DNA of 5,081 bases from Candidatus Aminicenantota bacterium (lineage in GTDB: Bacteria > Acidobacteriota > Aminicenantia > Aminicenantales > Aminicenantaceae): the NCBI GenBank assembly GCA_030615975.1, contig JAUWYH010000125.1, positions 1 through 5,081 on the forward strand, read 5' to 3'. A model generated the notes under the pieces. That model did no database searches, was not told where the DNA came from, and worked only from the letters and a program-made list of their open reading frames with translations. Both the position numbers and the translations under genes were made by a program. This document shows positions 1-4,926 of the stretch, piece after piece; the first letter of the stretch is position 1; every line of letters begins with the position of its first letter.

Positions 1-60
1 TGTCATTCCCGTGAAGCTTGTGCCTGCGAAGGCAGGTAACGGGAATGACATTTTTCTTTT
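1..60 (+). terminator. Terminator-like inverted repeat with T-tract
   Basis: An 11-bp perfect inverted repeat pairs 1-11 (TGTCATTCCCG) with 40-50 (CGGGAATGACA). The T-rich run 51-60 follows directly. The interior holds a nested hairpin, TGCCT at 21-25 pairing with AGGCA at 30-34. Stem plus T-tract has the form of an intrinsic terminator for a plus-strand gene that would lie left of the window. The arms are also the family consensus of the palindromic repeats here, so the terminator role may be incidental. The 28-base gap between the arms is longer than usual for a terminator. Confidence 0.4.
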
Positions 61-100
61 GCCTGGATTCCTGCTTGCGCAGGAATGACATTCTGTAAAA
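39..100 (+). repeat. 62-bp direct repeat block A, copy 1
   Basis: Positions 39-100 are identical base for base to 1778-1839. Identity stops at position 101 (C here, A at 1840). The block spans the right arm of one palindrome, a T-rich run, one whole ATTCCTGC-type palindrome and one tandem half-unit. Confidence 0.93.
67..86. repeat. Short palindromic repeat, ATTCCTGC type
   Basis: ATTCCTGC (67-74) and GCAGGAAT (79-86) form a perfect 8-bp stem around a four-base loop TTGC. It is one unit of the palindrome family scattered through both intergenic clusters. The same palindrome recurs unchanged at 1806-1825 because it lies inside the 62-bp duplicated block. Confidence 0.85.
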
Positions 101-153
101 CGGGAATTGCATTCTATAAATCAGGAATGACATTCTGTAAAAAAGGTATTAAT
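82..153 (+). repeat. 72-bp direct repeat block B, copy 1
   Basis: Positions 82-153 are identical to 1937-2008. Similarity continues at a lower level to 178/2033. The block holds three tandem half-units of the form GGAATGACATTCTGTAAAA (82-100, 102-121 in a diverged form, and 124-142). It overlaps block A by 19 bases because the half-unit is shared. Confidence 0.93.
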
Positions 154-189
154 CTTTAAAATTAATGAGGAGATGAACATAAAATGTAG

Positions 190-211
190 GGCCCGATGCC
201 CTCATCGGGCC
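190..211 (+). promoter_or_regulatory. Leader hairpin just upstream of the M24 peptidase RBS
   Basis: GCCCGATG (191-198) and CATCGGGC (203-210) form a perfect 8-bp GC-rich stem, extended by a G-C pair at 190/211, with the loop CCCT. It ends 9 bases before the Shine-Dalgarno site. No T-run follows, so it does not look like a terminator. It could stabilise the 5' end of the mRNA, affect initiation, or be a unit of a second palindromic repeat family unrelated to the ATTCCYG type. The structure is certain; the function is inference. Confidence 0.5.
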
Positions 212-220
212 TAATATTAT

Positions 221-226
221 AAGGAG
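221..226 (+). promoter_or_regulatory. Ribosome binding site of the M24 peptidase gene
   Basis: AAGGAG lies six bases before the ATG at 233. This near-ideal Shine-Dalgarno site fixes the start codon. No convincing sigma-70 promoter is visible upstream; the best -10-like hexamer (TAAAAT at 157-162) has only a poor -35 partner. Confidence 0.85.
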
Positions 227-232
227 TAAAAA

Positions 233-1624
233 ATGTTTGACTCAAAAATTTACAGCCAAAGGAGAGATCGTTTAAAAAAACAGATCCAACGAGGACTCAT
301 TCTTTTCTTAGGAAACGAGGAAAGCCCAATGAACTATCCTGCAAACCCCTATCCATTCAGACAGGATAGCTCATTCCTCTATTTCTATGGTCTTGATACC
401 CCATGCCTTGCTGCAGTGATAGATGTGGAGGCCGACAAAGAGATTGTATTCGGAGAAGATGTGAGTGTTGAAGATATTATCTGGATGGGTGCTCTTCCAT
501 CGCTTAAAGAAAGAGCCATGCAGGCCGGTGTCAAAGATACAGCTCCTCCAAAGGATTTAGAAAAGACGCTGAAACAAGCTATTCAGCAAGGAAAGAAAAT
601 TCATTATCTTCCACCTTACAGACCGGAGATAGCTTTGAAGATAGAAGAATTGTTGGGAATTCATCATGCTGTAGCCAATGATTATGCTTCAAAAGAGCTC
701 ATAAAAGCTGTGGTAGAGCAAAGATCATTTAAGATAAAAGAAGAGATTGAGGAGATGGAAAAAGCTCATAGCGTGACATATGAGATGCATACTACTGCGA
801 TGAAGACGGCACGTCTGGGAATTTATGAAAGGGATATTGTCGGAAGAATTGAAGGGATTGCATTTTCTTCTGGCTGCAGCCTAGCATTCCCGACAATTCT
901 AACCATCAATGGCCAGATACTCCACAACCATTATCATGGGAATATTCTTAAAGAAGGTCGGCTTATTGTCAACGATTCTGGTGCAGAGTCCGCGCTGCAT
1001 TATGCTGCAGACATCACAAGAACTTTCCCTGTGACAGGAAAATTCACTCAAAAACAAAAGGAAATATACGAGATCGTGCTCAAGGCCCAGGAAGACTCCA
1101 TCAAATCTATTAAACCTGGTATCAAATTCAGAGATATTCACGTCCAGGCTGCCAAGATAATTGCAGCCGGGTTAAAAGAGCTGGGAATGATAAAAGGCGA
1201 CATAGACGAGGCGGTAAAGGCAGGGGCCCATGCGCTATTCTTTCCCCATGGATTGGGTCACATGGTGGGCCTTGATGTTCATGATATGGAGGATTTAGGT
1301 GAAGAATTTGTCGGTTATGATGAAAGAGTAAAAAGAAGCGATCAGTTCGGCCTTGCTTATTTAAGGTTTGCTAGAGAACTCCACCCTGGTTTTGTGATGA
1401 CAGCGGAGCCAGGGATTTATTTTATTCCTGCATTGATCGACAAATGGATTTCTGAGAAAAAGTTTGAGCAGTTTATTGATTATGAAAAGGTTAATCAATA
1501 CCGAGATTTTGGAGGGATCCGAATCGAGGATAATATCCTTGTGACAGAAGAGGGACATAAAGTGCTGGGCAAGTCCATTCCTAAGACAGTAGATGATGTA
1601 GAAAACATAACAGCTAATAAATAA
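233..1624 (+). CDS. M24B metallopeptidase: Xaa-Pro aminopeptidase / prolidase family
   Basis: The product (463 aa) is predicted to remove N-terminal residues preceding proline from peptides, using a two-metal (usually manganese) site in the cytoplasm; no signal peptide is visible. Residues about 5-135 fit the aminopeptidase P N-terminal domain and about 170-450 the pita-bread catalytic domain. The five metal ligands can be placed by motif: D248 (NDSGAE), D260 (ADITRTFP), H343 in HGLGH, E392 (AEPGIYF) and E432 (GGIRIED). H339 and H350 match conserved active-site histidines. The C-terminal part (LRFARELHPG, then AEPGIYF, then FGGIRIED after a roughly 30-residue insert) resembles bacterial and eukaryotic prolidases as much as PepP, so aminopeptidase P versus dipeptidase activity is unresolved and no symbol is given. 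Length is typical of the family. The stop codon overlaps the first bases of the following repeat cluster. The gene is complete and appears to be transcribed alone. Confidence 0.95.
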   Translation: MFDSKIYSQRRDRLKKQIQRGLILFLGNEESPMNYPANPYPFRQDSSFLYFYGLDTPCLAAVIDVEADKEIVFGEDVSVEDIIWMGALPSLKERAMQAGVKDTAPPKDLEKTLKQAIQQGKKIHYLPPYRPEIALKIEELLGIHHAVANDYASKELIKAVVEQRSFKIKEEIEEMEKAHSVTYEMHTTAMKTARLGIYERDIVGRIEGIAFSSGCSLAFPTILTINGQILHNHYHGNILKEGRLIVNDSGAESALHYAADITRTFPVTGKFTQKQKEIYEIVLKAQEDSIKSIKPGIKFRDIHVQAAKIIAAGLKELGMIKGDIDEAVKAGAHALFFPHGLGHMVGLDVHDMEDLGEEFVGYDERVKRSDQFGLAYLRFARELHPGFVMTAEPGIYFIPALIDKWISEKKFEQFIDYEKVNQYRDFGGIRIEDNILVTEEGHKVLGKSIPKTVDDVENITANK

Positions 1625-1640
1625 GGATCATCTCCCATTT
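1623..1640 (+). repeat. Left inverted end repeat of the cluster
   Basis: AAGGATCATCTCCCATTT. The reverse complement of 2019-2036 differs from it only at the fifth base (A here, T there). It overlaps the last two bases of the M24 gene stop codon. Its first 15 bases also occur exactly, inverted, at 4781-4795. Confidence 0.8.
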
Positions 1641-1643
1641 GTC

Positions 1644-1663
1644 ATTCCCGCGGAAGCGGGAAT
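1644..1663. repeat. Short palindromic repeat, ATTCCCGC type
   Basis: ATTCCCGC and GCGGGAAT form a perfect 8-bp stem with the loop GGAA. It starts 19 bases after the M24 gene stop and may protect or terminate that transcript, although no T-run follows. Confidence 0.85.
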
Positions 1664-1680
1664 CCAGAAAAAGGGCTGTC

Positions 1681-1700
1681 ATTCCTGCGCAAGCAGGAAT
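1681..1700. repeat. Short palindromic repeat, ATTCCTGC type
   Basis: ATTCCTGC and GCAGGAAT pair perfectly over 8 bp with the loop GCAA. Compared with the unit at 1644-1663, both arms carry the matching C-to-T and G-to-A change, so pairing is kept. Confidence 0.85.
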
Positions 1701-1709
1701 CCAGGCTTG

Positions 1710-1727
1710 TTCCCGCGGAAGCGGGAA
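1710..1727. repeat. Short palindromic repeat, TTCCCGC type
   Basis: TTCCCGC (1710-1716) pairs with GCGGGAA (1721-1727) around the loop GGAA. It is the same family as 1644-1663, shortened by one base pair because both outer bases have changed. Confidence 0.8.
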
Positions 1728-1765
1728 ACCAGAAATATGAAAGACTCTTATCCAGATATCTCTAG

Positions 1766-1799
1766 ATTCCCGTTTTCACGGGAATGACATTTTTCTTTT
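1766..1799 (+). terminator. Palindrome plus T-tract, candidate terminator
   Basis: ATTCCCGT (1766-1773) and ACGGGAAT (1778-1785) form an 8-bp stem with the loop TTTC. Four bases later comes the T-rich run 1790-1799. On the plus strand this is a plausible intrinsic terminator for the M24 peptidase transcript, about 140 bases after its stop. The four-base gap before the T-run weakens the call, and the hairpin is also an ordinary member of the repeat family. Confidence 0.35.
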
Positions 1800-1839
1800 G
1801 CCTGGATTCCTGCTTGCGCAGGAATGACATTCTGTAAAA
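1778..1839 (+). repeat. 62-bp direct repeat block A, copy 2
   Basis: Identical to 39-100 over its full length and in the same orientation, 1,739 bp downstream. It includes the palindrome at 1806-1825 (ATTCCTGC, TTGC, GCAGGAAT). Confidence 0.93.
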
Positions 1840-1856
1840 AAGGTGTTAAGTCCTGG

Positions 1857-1920
1857 ATTCCTGCTACCCGCTACCTGCCTTCGCAGGCACAGGCTCCGCG
1901 GGCACAAGCTCCGCAGGAAT
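1857..1920. repeat. Expanded palindromic repeat with nested hairpin
   Basis: ATTCCTGC (1857-1864) and GCAGGAAT (1913-1920) are the usual arms, but they are 48 bases apart instead of four. The insert holds its own hairpin, TGCCT (1876-1880) with AGGCA (1885-1889), and two near-copies of a CACAGGCTCCGCGGG-like stretch. The inverted repeat at 1-50 has the same plan, with a TGCCT/AGGCA hairpin inside the outer arms. Confidence 0.75.
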
Positions 1921-1997
1921 GACATATTGTAAAAACGGAATGACATTCTGTAAAACGGGAATTGCATTCTATAAATCAGGAATGACATTCTGTAAAA
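1916..1997 (+). repeat. Four tandem half-units of about 20 bp
   Basis: The half-unit GGAATGACATTCTGTAAAA appears at 1916-1935 (variant with ATATTG), 1937-1955, 1957-1976 (diverged, GGGAATTGCATTCTATAAAT) and 1979-1997. The upstream cluster has only three such units (82-142), in the same order from the second unit onward. Each unit looks like a right palindrome arm plus its flank. Confidence 0.8.
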
Positions 1998-2008
1998 AAG
2001 GTATTAAT
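1937..2008 (+). repeat. 72-bp direct repeat block B, copy 2
   Basis: Identical to 82-153. The offset to its partner is 1,855 bp, against 1,739 bp for block A. The extra 116 bp in this cluster between the two blocks is the insertion that contains the expanded palindrome and one more tandem half-unit. Confidence 0.93.
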
Positions 2009-2016
2009 TTTTACAA

Positions 2017-3360
2017 CTAAATGGGAGATGAACCTTTATTTTTATCTTTGGAGCCGACAATTACTTCCATCCCCTTTTCAGGGTTAAGAACATCTTTGAT
2101 GTAAGCATTTATCTCTTCAAGGGTGATTGTTTCTATTTCCTTAGAAAAGGTGTTTAGAAATTCATAGCCAAGACCTAAGGCCTCAAAGGCGGCGAGGTTA
2201 AGCGTTTTTGCTTCTTTTGTTTCATTATCTCTCAGGAATATGGCTTTAGACTGGATTTTTGTCACTTCGAACTCTTCCTCTGTCACTCCTTCCTTGAAGA
2301 GTTCGTCAAGAACTTTTTTCAATGCCTCCATCGCAGTCTCTTTTTTTTTATTATCTGTTTCTAGATAGGCCTCAAGGATTCCTCCTTCTATCATTGGGGT
2401 GGCGCGAGAGTCGACATTGTAGGCAAGCTTTTCCTTTGATCTTAAAGGCCAAAGTTTTGAGCCAACTCCCTTTCCCAGAAGGGTTTCTAACAGAAAAGCG
2501 AGCGTAAAATTTCTTGTTGTGAGCTTTGGCAAAGGGAAGGCAAGAGAAACAACAGATTGTTTGGTTTCTTTTTCTATAAAAATTTTTCTATCTTCTTTCC
2601 TTGAGAAAGACTCAGGTTTTGATTGAGGCGGAGTTCCTTCCGGAAATTCTTTAAGATATTTTGTACATATTTTAAGGAGTTCTTTTTTCTCTAAGTCAGA
2701 TGAAACGGTTGCAATCATGTTACCGCCTCTAAAATAATTATTGTAAAAATTGACTATATCTTTTTTTTCTATCTCTTTCAGAGAGTCTTCAGTCCCGAAC
2801 ACAGAGCCACCGTAGTTTTTCTCAGCCAATAATGTTTCTAAATGAGCATTGTGAGCCACATTGAGGGGATTATCTTCTTCTGTTTTTTTAATATTGAGCA
2901 TGAGCTCTTTTATCCAGTTGATTCGCAGCCCTGAAAAGAGAGGATCTGTCATGATTTTTGACATTATTTTTAAAGTCTCTTCGAGAACTTCAGATAGGCA
3001 AGCTATTTTGATGAAAGTATAATCTCCTTTCGAGCTCAAAGAGGTACGGGAGGCAATACTCATCAAGGCTTGAACTTTTCCCCGATCTGGAATTTCTACA
3101 GCCAAACGTGTGGTAAGGTAAGATAGTCCTCTTTTCCCTGGAGGCGCTGCTTTTTTCCCTCCTCGAAAAAGAATATGAAGAGCGGTGATAGCAGAAGATT
3201 CATCTATCTGATAGATCAATGTAAGACCGTTCTTTAAAATTTTTTTCTTGAGAAGATTTTTGCCTGGGGGAAGTGATTGGTCAGCAAAAGCCAGAGGGTT
3301 TGCCAAAGTCCATAACATAACTAAAATTATGAGCTTTAAGATAATTTTTTGAAAAGTCAT
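2017..3360 (-). CDS. M16B peptidase, non-catalytic partner subunit with R/Y pair, exported
   Basis: The product (447 aa) is an insulinase-like protein predicted to lack zinc and to pair with the catalytic subunit encoded just upstream. Residues 1-26 form a typical signal peptide with hydrophobic core IILKLIILVMLW and an AFA cleavage motif before D27. The M16 N-terminal domain spans about 40-185 and the C-terminal domain about 190-370. At the zinc-motif position the protein reads GLSYLTTRL (78-86), so all three HxxEH residues are replaced. The substrate-binding R/Y pair is kept: R307 and Y314 in LRSKEKLAY. The start at 3360 is preferred over an in-frame ATG at 3402: it opens directly on the signal peptide, has a GAAGGA site, and lies four bases after the upstream stop. 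The longer form would add 14 charged residues before the signal and overlap the neighbour. The last five codons and stop come from the repeat cluster end. Confidence 0.9.
   Translation of the reverse strand: MTFQKIILKLIILVMLWTLANPLAFADQSLPPGKNLLKKKILKNGLTLIYQIDESSAITALHILFRGGKKAAPPGKRGLSYLTTRLAVEIPDRGKVQALMSIASRTSLSSKGDYTFIKIACLSEVLEETLKIMSKIMTDPLFSGLRINWIKELMLNIKKTEEDNPLNVAHNAHLETLLAEKNYGGSVFGTEDSLKEIEKKDIVNFYNNYFRGGNMIATVSSDLEKKELLKICTKYLKEFPEGTPPQSKPESFSRKEDRKIFIEKETKQSVVSLAFPLPKLTTRNFTLAFLLETLLGKGVGSKLWPLRSKEKLAYNVDSRATPMIEGGILEAYLETDNKKKETAMEALKKVLDELFKEGVTEEEFEVTKIQSKAIFLRDNETKEAKTLNLAAFEALGLGYEFLNTFSKEIETITLEEINAYIKDVLNPEKGMEVIVGSKDKNKGSSPI
2019..2036 (-). repeat. Right inverted end repeat, overlapping the M16 gene 3' end
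   Basis: Read on the minus strand this is AAGGTTCATCTCCCATTT, a 17-of-18 match to 1623-1640. It encodes the last residues (GSSPI) of the minus-strand M16 gene, and its final TT borders on the TAG stop at 2017-2019. Confidence 0.8.
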
Positions 3361-3364
3361 AATT

Positions 3365-4732
3365 CTATTTTTCCTTCTTTGGTAATATCGATACGATGAC
3401 ATATTTTCCTTTGCTTAAATACTTACCGGCTACTTTCCTCAAGTCTGATGATTTTATCTTTTTTATGTTTTCCGAATATTTTCCTCGATTTTGATTTTCA
3501 TTCAAAAGCATAAACCTGGCAAGAGAGGTGGCTACAGAAAGGCCTTTTTCTTGGGATTTATGAAAGGCAAATTTTAATTGATTTTTGCTGCTCTCTAAAT
3601 AATCGAAAGCATAAAACTGATCTTCCCCAAAGAAATCTTTTTTTGAATAATTCTGGCGTCTTGTCATTTTCAAGAATTGAATCGTTTCGCTTTTTGCAGA
3701 TTTTACGAATTTTTGGTCGAGGGTAAGATAAATTAAAATAGCGCCACTGTATTTGAGGGAAATATAGCTCATTGAGATAGAATGAGCCAATTTCCTTTTT
3801 CCTTTCAAAGGATAATTGAGCATCGGGTTGACACCTCGACCCAAAATTTCTGTTAATATGTCGATGGCATATTGATCAGGATTGTTGTAGTCAGGTGCTA
3901 GTGTCCCAATCACCAGATAGGCTTGATTTACATCCATCTCTCTTTCAATTTCGATAGTTTTTTCAAGCCTCTGGATTTTTTCGAATTTAGATGGGGTCAA
4001 TTTCTTGCCCTCTAAGGGACCAAACACTTTTTTTACTTTTTCTTCCATTTCTTCGATGTTGAAATCTCCGACAATGGCCAGAGCACAATTTGATGGGATG
4101 AAATAATCCCGATAAAAATTTTCTATTTGTTCCTTTGTTGCAGCTTCGATAATTTCTCTTTTCCCGTAAATGGGTCTTTGGTAGGAGTGGTTCCTGAAAA
4201 GGTTTTGATAAGCAAGGGAAGTCGCATATTTTAGAGGATCATCTTGAATCTGGCTCAGTTCTTCAAGAATCACTTTTTTTTCTTTATCGAGTTCTTCTTG
4301 AGTGATTATCAGGTTAAAAAGGATTTCCTTTTGGTTTTGGAGGGCGAAATCTGCATATTCAGAAGGAAGGCTCATTTCAAAAAGTGCAAGATCACGTCCT
4401 GTATGGGCATTAAAATGGGCTCCATGTCGCCTTATGTCCTGGCTGATTTCAGAGCCGCTTCGAAATTCAGTTCCCCTGAATAAAATATAATGCTCGAGGA
4501 TGTGAACCAATCCGCTTGTCTCCTCTGACTCATTTTTGGATCCAAGGTTGACGGCGAATACTAGATTTATCATTGGAAGTGTACTTCTTTTATAAAGAAA
4601 GACTTTCAGTCCGTTTTCGAGTTCAAAATATTTGGATTGAGCTCCTTCTTGATTAAAAGCATAAAAATTAAAAACAAAAATAAGGCTACCTAAAAGGAGG
4701 ATTGACTTGAATTTGTTTTTTATATATTTCAT
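3365..4732 (-). CDS. M16B zinc peptidase, catalytic subunit (HxxEH), exported
   Basis: The product (455 aa) is an insulinase/processing-peptidase family metallopeptidase predicted to act outside the cytoplasm. Residues 1-25 have a lysine-rich start and a hydrophobic core (ILLLGSLIFVFNFYAF); the cleavage site is unclear and no lipobox cysteine is present. The M16 N-terminal domain (about 35-185) carries H77-I-L-E80-H81, the inverted zinc motif with catalytic Glu80. The third ligand is E157 or E158 in VILEEL, 76-77 residues later as usual. The C-terminal domain spans about 190-380. Where active homomeric M16 enzymes have LREKRGLAY, this protein has LKGKRKLAH (309-317): the Arg and Tyr are Lys310 and His317. 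It therefore probably needs the partner encoded four bases downstream to bind substrate, as in the Sphingomonas M16B heterodimer. It is the first gene of the operon; its ATG has only a weak AGGT-type binding site. Confidence 0.93.
   Translation of the reverse strand: MKYIKNKFKSILLLGSLIFVFNFYAFNQEGAQSKYFELENGLKVFLYKRSTLPMINLVFAVNLGSKNESEETSGLVHILEHYILFRGTEFRSGSEISQDIRRHGAHFNAHTGRDLALFEMSLPSEYADFALQNQKEILFNLIITQEELDKEKKVILEELSQIQDDPLKYATSLAYQNLFRNHSYQRPIYGKREIIEAATKEQIENFYRDYFIPSNCALAIVGDFNIEEMEEKVKKVFGPLEGKKLTPSKFEKIQRLEKTIEIEREMDVNQAYLVIGTLAPDYNNPDQYAIDILTEILGRGVNPMLNYPLKGKRKLAHSISMSYISLKYSGAILIYLTLDQKFVKSAKSETIQFLKMTRRQNYSKKDFFGEDQFYAFDYLESSKNQLKFAFHKSQEKGLSVATSLARFMLLNENQNRGKYSENIKKIKSSDLRKVAGKYLSKGKYVIVSILPKKEK
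3372..3377 (-). promoter_or_regulatory. Ribosome binding site deciding the start of the M16 partner gene
   Basis: On the minus strand GAAGGA precedes the ATG at 3360 by about 11 bases, slightly long but usable. A second site, AAAGGA, stands before the in-frame ATG at 3402. Both are plausible by spacing, so the signal peptide position is what decides the start. The site lies inside the last codons of the upstream gene, as expected for translational coupling. Confidence 0.45.
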
Positions 4733-4747
4733 GGCATGGACCTATTA

Positions 4748-4775
4748 ATTATATGTCTCTTATATTATTTTGCAA
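4748..4775 (-). promoter_or_regulatory. Sigma-70-type promoter of the M16 operon
   Basis: On the minus strand TTGCAA (4775-4770, four of six consensus bases) is followed after 16 bases by a perfect TATAAT (4753-4748). Transcription would start near 4741, leaving only about 8-9 bases before the ATG at 4732. That would nearly exclude the weak AGGT site at 4744-4741, so the message may be close to leaderless or a further upstream promoter may also be used. Confidence 0.5.
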
Positions 4776-4780
4776 TTTTT

Positions 4781-4795
4781 TGGGAGATGATCCTT
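4781..4795 (-). repeat. Solo exact copy of the cluster end motif in the divergent promoter region
   Basis: Read on the minus strand this is AAGGATCATCTCCCA, identical over 15 bases to 1623-1637. No palindromes or half-units accompany it. It lies directly upstream of the M16 operon promoter. It may be a leftover end of an excised or decayed element, or a protein-binding site. Nothing else is recognisable between it and the response-regulator promoter; the stretch 4796-4865 is only moderately G-rich. Confidence 0.6.
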
Positions 4796-4867
4796 AGTTA
4801 ATTATAAGTCAGGAAGGGAGGCATTTCAAATTCAATGGGGGTTAGGGTAAGCATCTTTTTCTCCAAT

Positions 4868-4896
4868 TTCCTGAATAATAAGAATTGTGCTAAAAT
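4868..4896 (+). promoter_or_regulatory. Extended -10 promoter of the response-regulator gene
   Basis: TAAAAT (4891-4896, five of six consensus bases) is preceded by TGC at 4888-4890, giving the extended -10 form. A weak -35 candidate, TTCCTG (4868-4873), stands 17 bases upstream. Start of transcription would be near 4903, leaving a leader of about 24 bases. The binding site before ATG 4927 is a purine-rich AAGAAG at 4912-4917, weaker than that of the M24 gene. Confidence 0.45.
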
Positions 4897-4926
4897 GATA
4901 GTAAATTTAATAAGAAGAAAAATACA

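Larger units (their letters stand above)
1..178. repeat. Intergenic palindromic repeat cluster, copy 1 (left end outside window)
   Basis: This stretch has no gene. It holds a large inverted repeat (1-50), a short palindrome (67-86) and three roughly 20-bp tandem half-units (82-142). It ends in an AT-rich tail and a sequence related to the end repeat of the downstream cluster: aligned with 2019-2036, positions 164-181 match at 13 of 18 bases. Positions 39-100 and 82-153 are identical to parts of the cluster after the M24 gene, in the same orientation. The matching right boundary suggests that this is the right-hand part of a second copy of the same compound element, with its left end before the window. 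Confidence 0.8.
1623..2036. repeat. Compound palindromic repeat cluster with inverted ends, copy 2 (possible MITE-like element)
   Basis: This roughly 414-bp intergenic block holds six palindromes (1644-1663, 1681-1700, 1710-1727, 1766-1785, 1806-1825, 1857-1920), four tandem half-units (1916-1997) and both blocks shared with the upstream cluster. Its ends are inverted repeats of each other, 1623-1640 and 2019-2036, matching at 17 of 18 positions. No transposase or other credible reading frame is inside. It lies between convergent genes and overlaps the stop codons of both. The arrangement fits a non-autonomous element or a nested build-up of REP-like units. No clear target-site duplication is seen outside the ends; both flanks are AT-rich. 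Confidence 0.75.

Noticed and set aside
899..1558. Minus-strand frames of 80 and 65 codons within the M24 gene
   Set aside because: They are antisense shadows of a well-conserved coding region and resemble no known protein.
1776..1988. 70-codon minus-strand frame across the repeat cluster
   Set aside because: It is made wholly of palindromes and tandem half-units and translates to repetitive MSF and SRNPG patterns, with no ribosome binding site and no recognisable domain.
1..2036. CRISPR array
   Set aside because: The repeats are palindromes with very unequal spacing, nested duplications and no unique spacers of constant length.
2322..2507. Plus-strand 61-codon frame opposite the M16 partner gene
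   Set aside because: It lies antisense to conserved M16 codons and has no supporting signals.
3361..3402. Earlier in-frame ATG at 3402 for the M16 partner gene
   Set aside because: It would place 14 charged residues before the signal peptide and overlap the upstream gene by 38 bases. The ATG at 3360 gives a canonical signal peptide and a four-base gap.
4244..4490. Two overlapping plus-strand frames opposite the M16 catalytic domain
   Set aside because: They cover the HxxEH-coding segment on the other strand; the composition is that of an antisense shadow.
4812..4850. G-quadruplex-like G-rich stretch
   Set aside because: The G-runs are uneven and one loop is nearly 20 bases, so a stable quadruplex is not supported.
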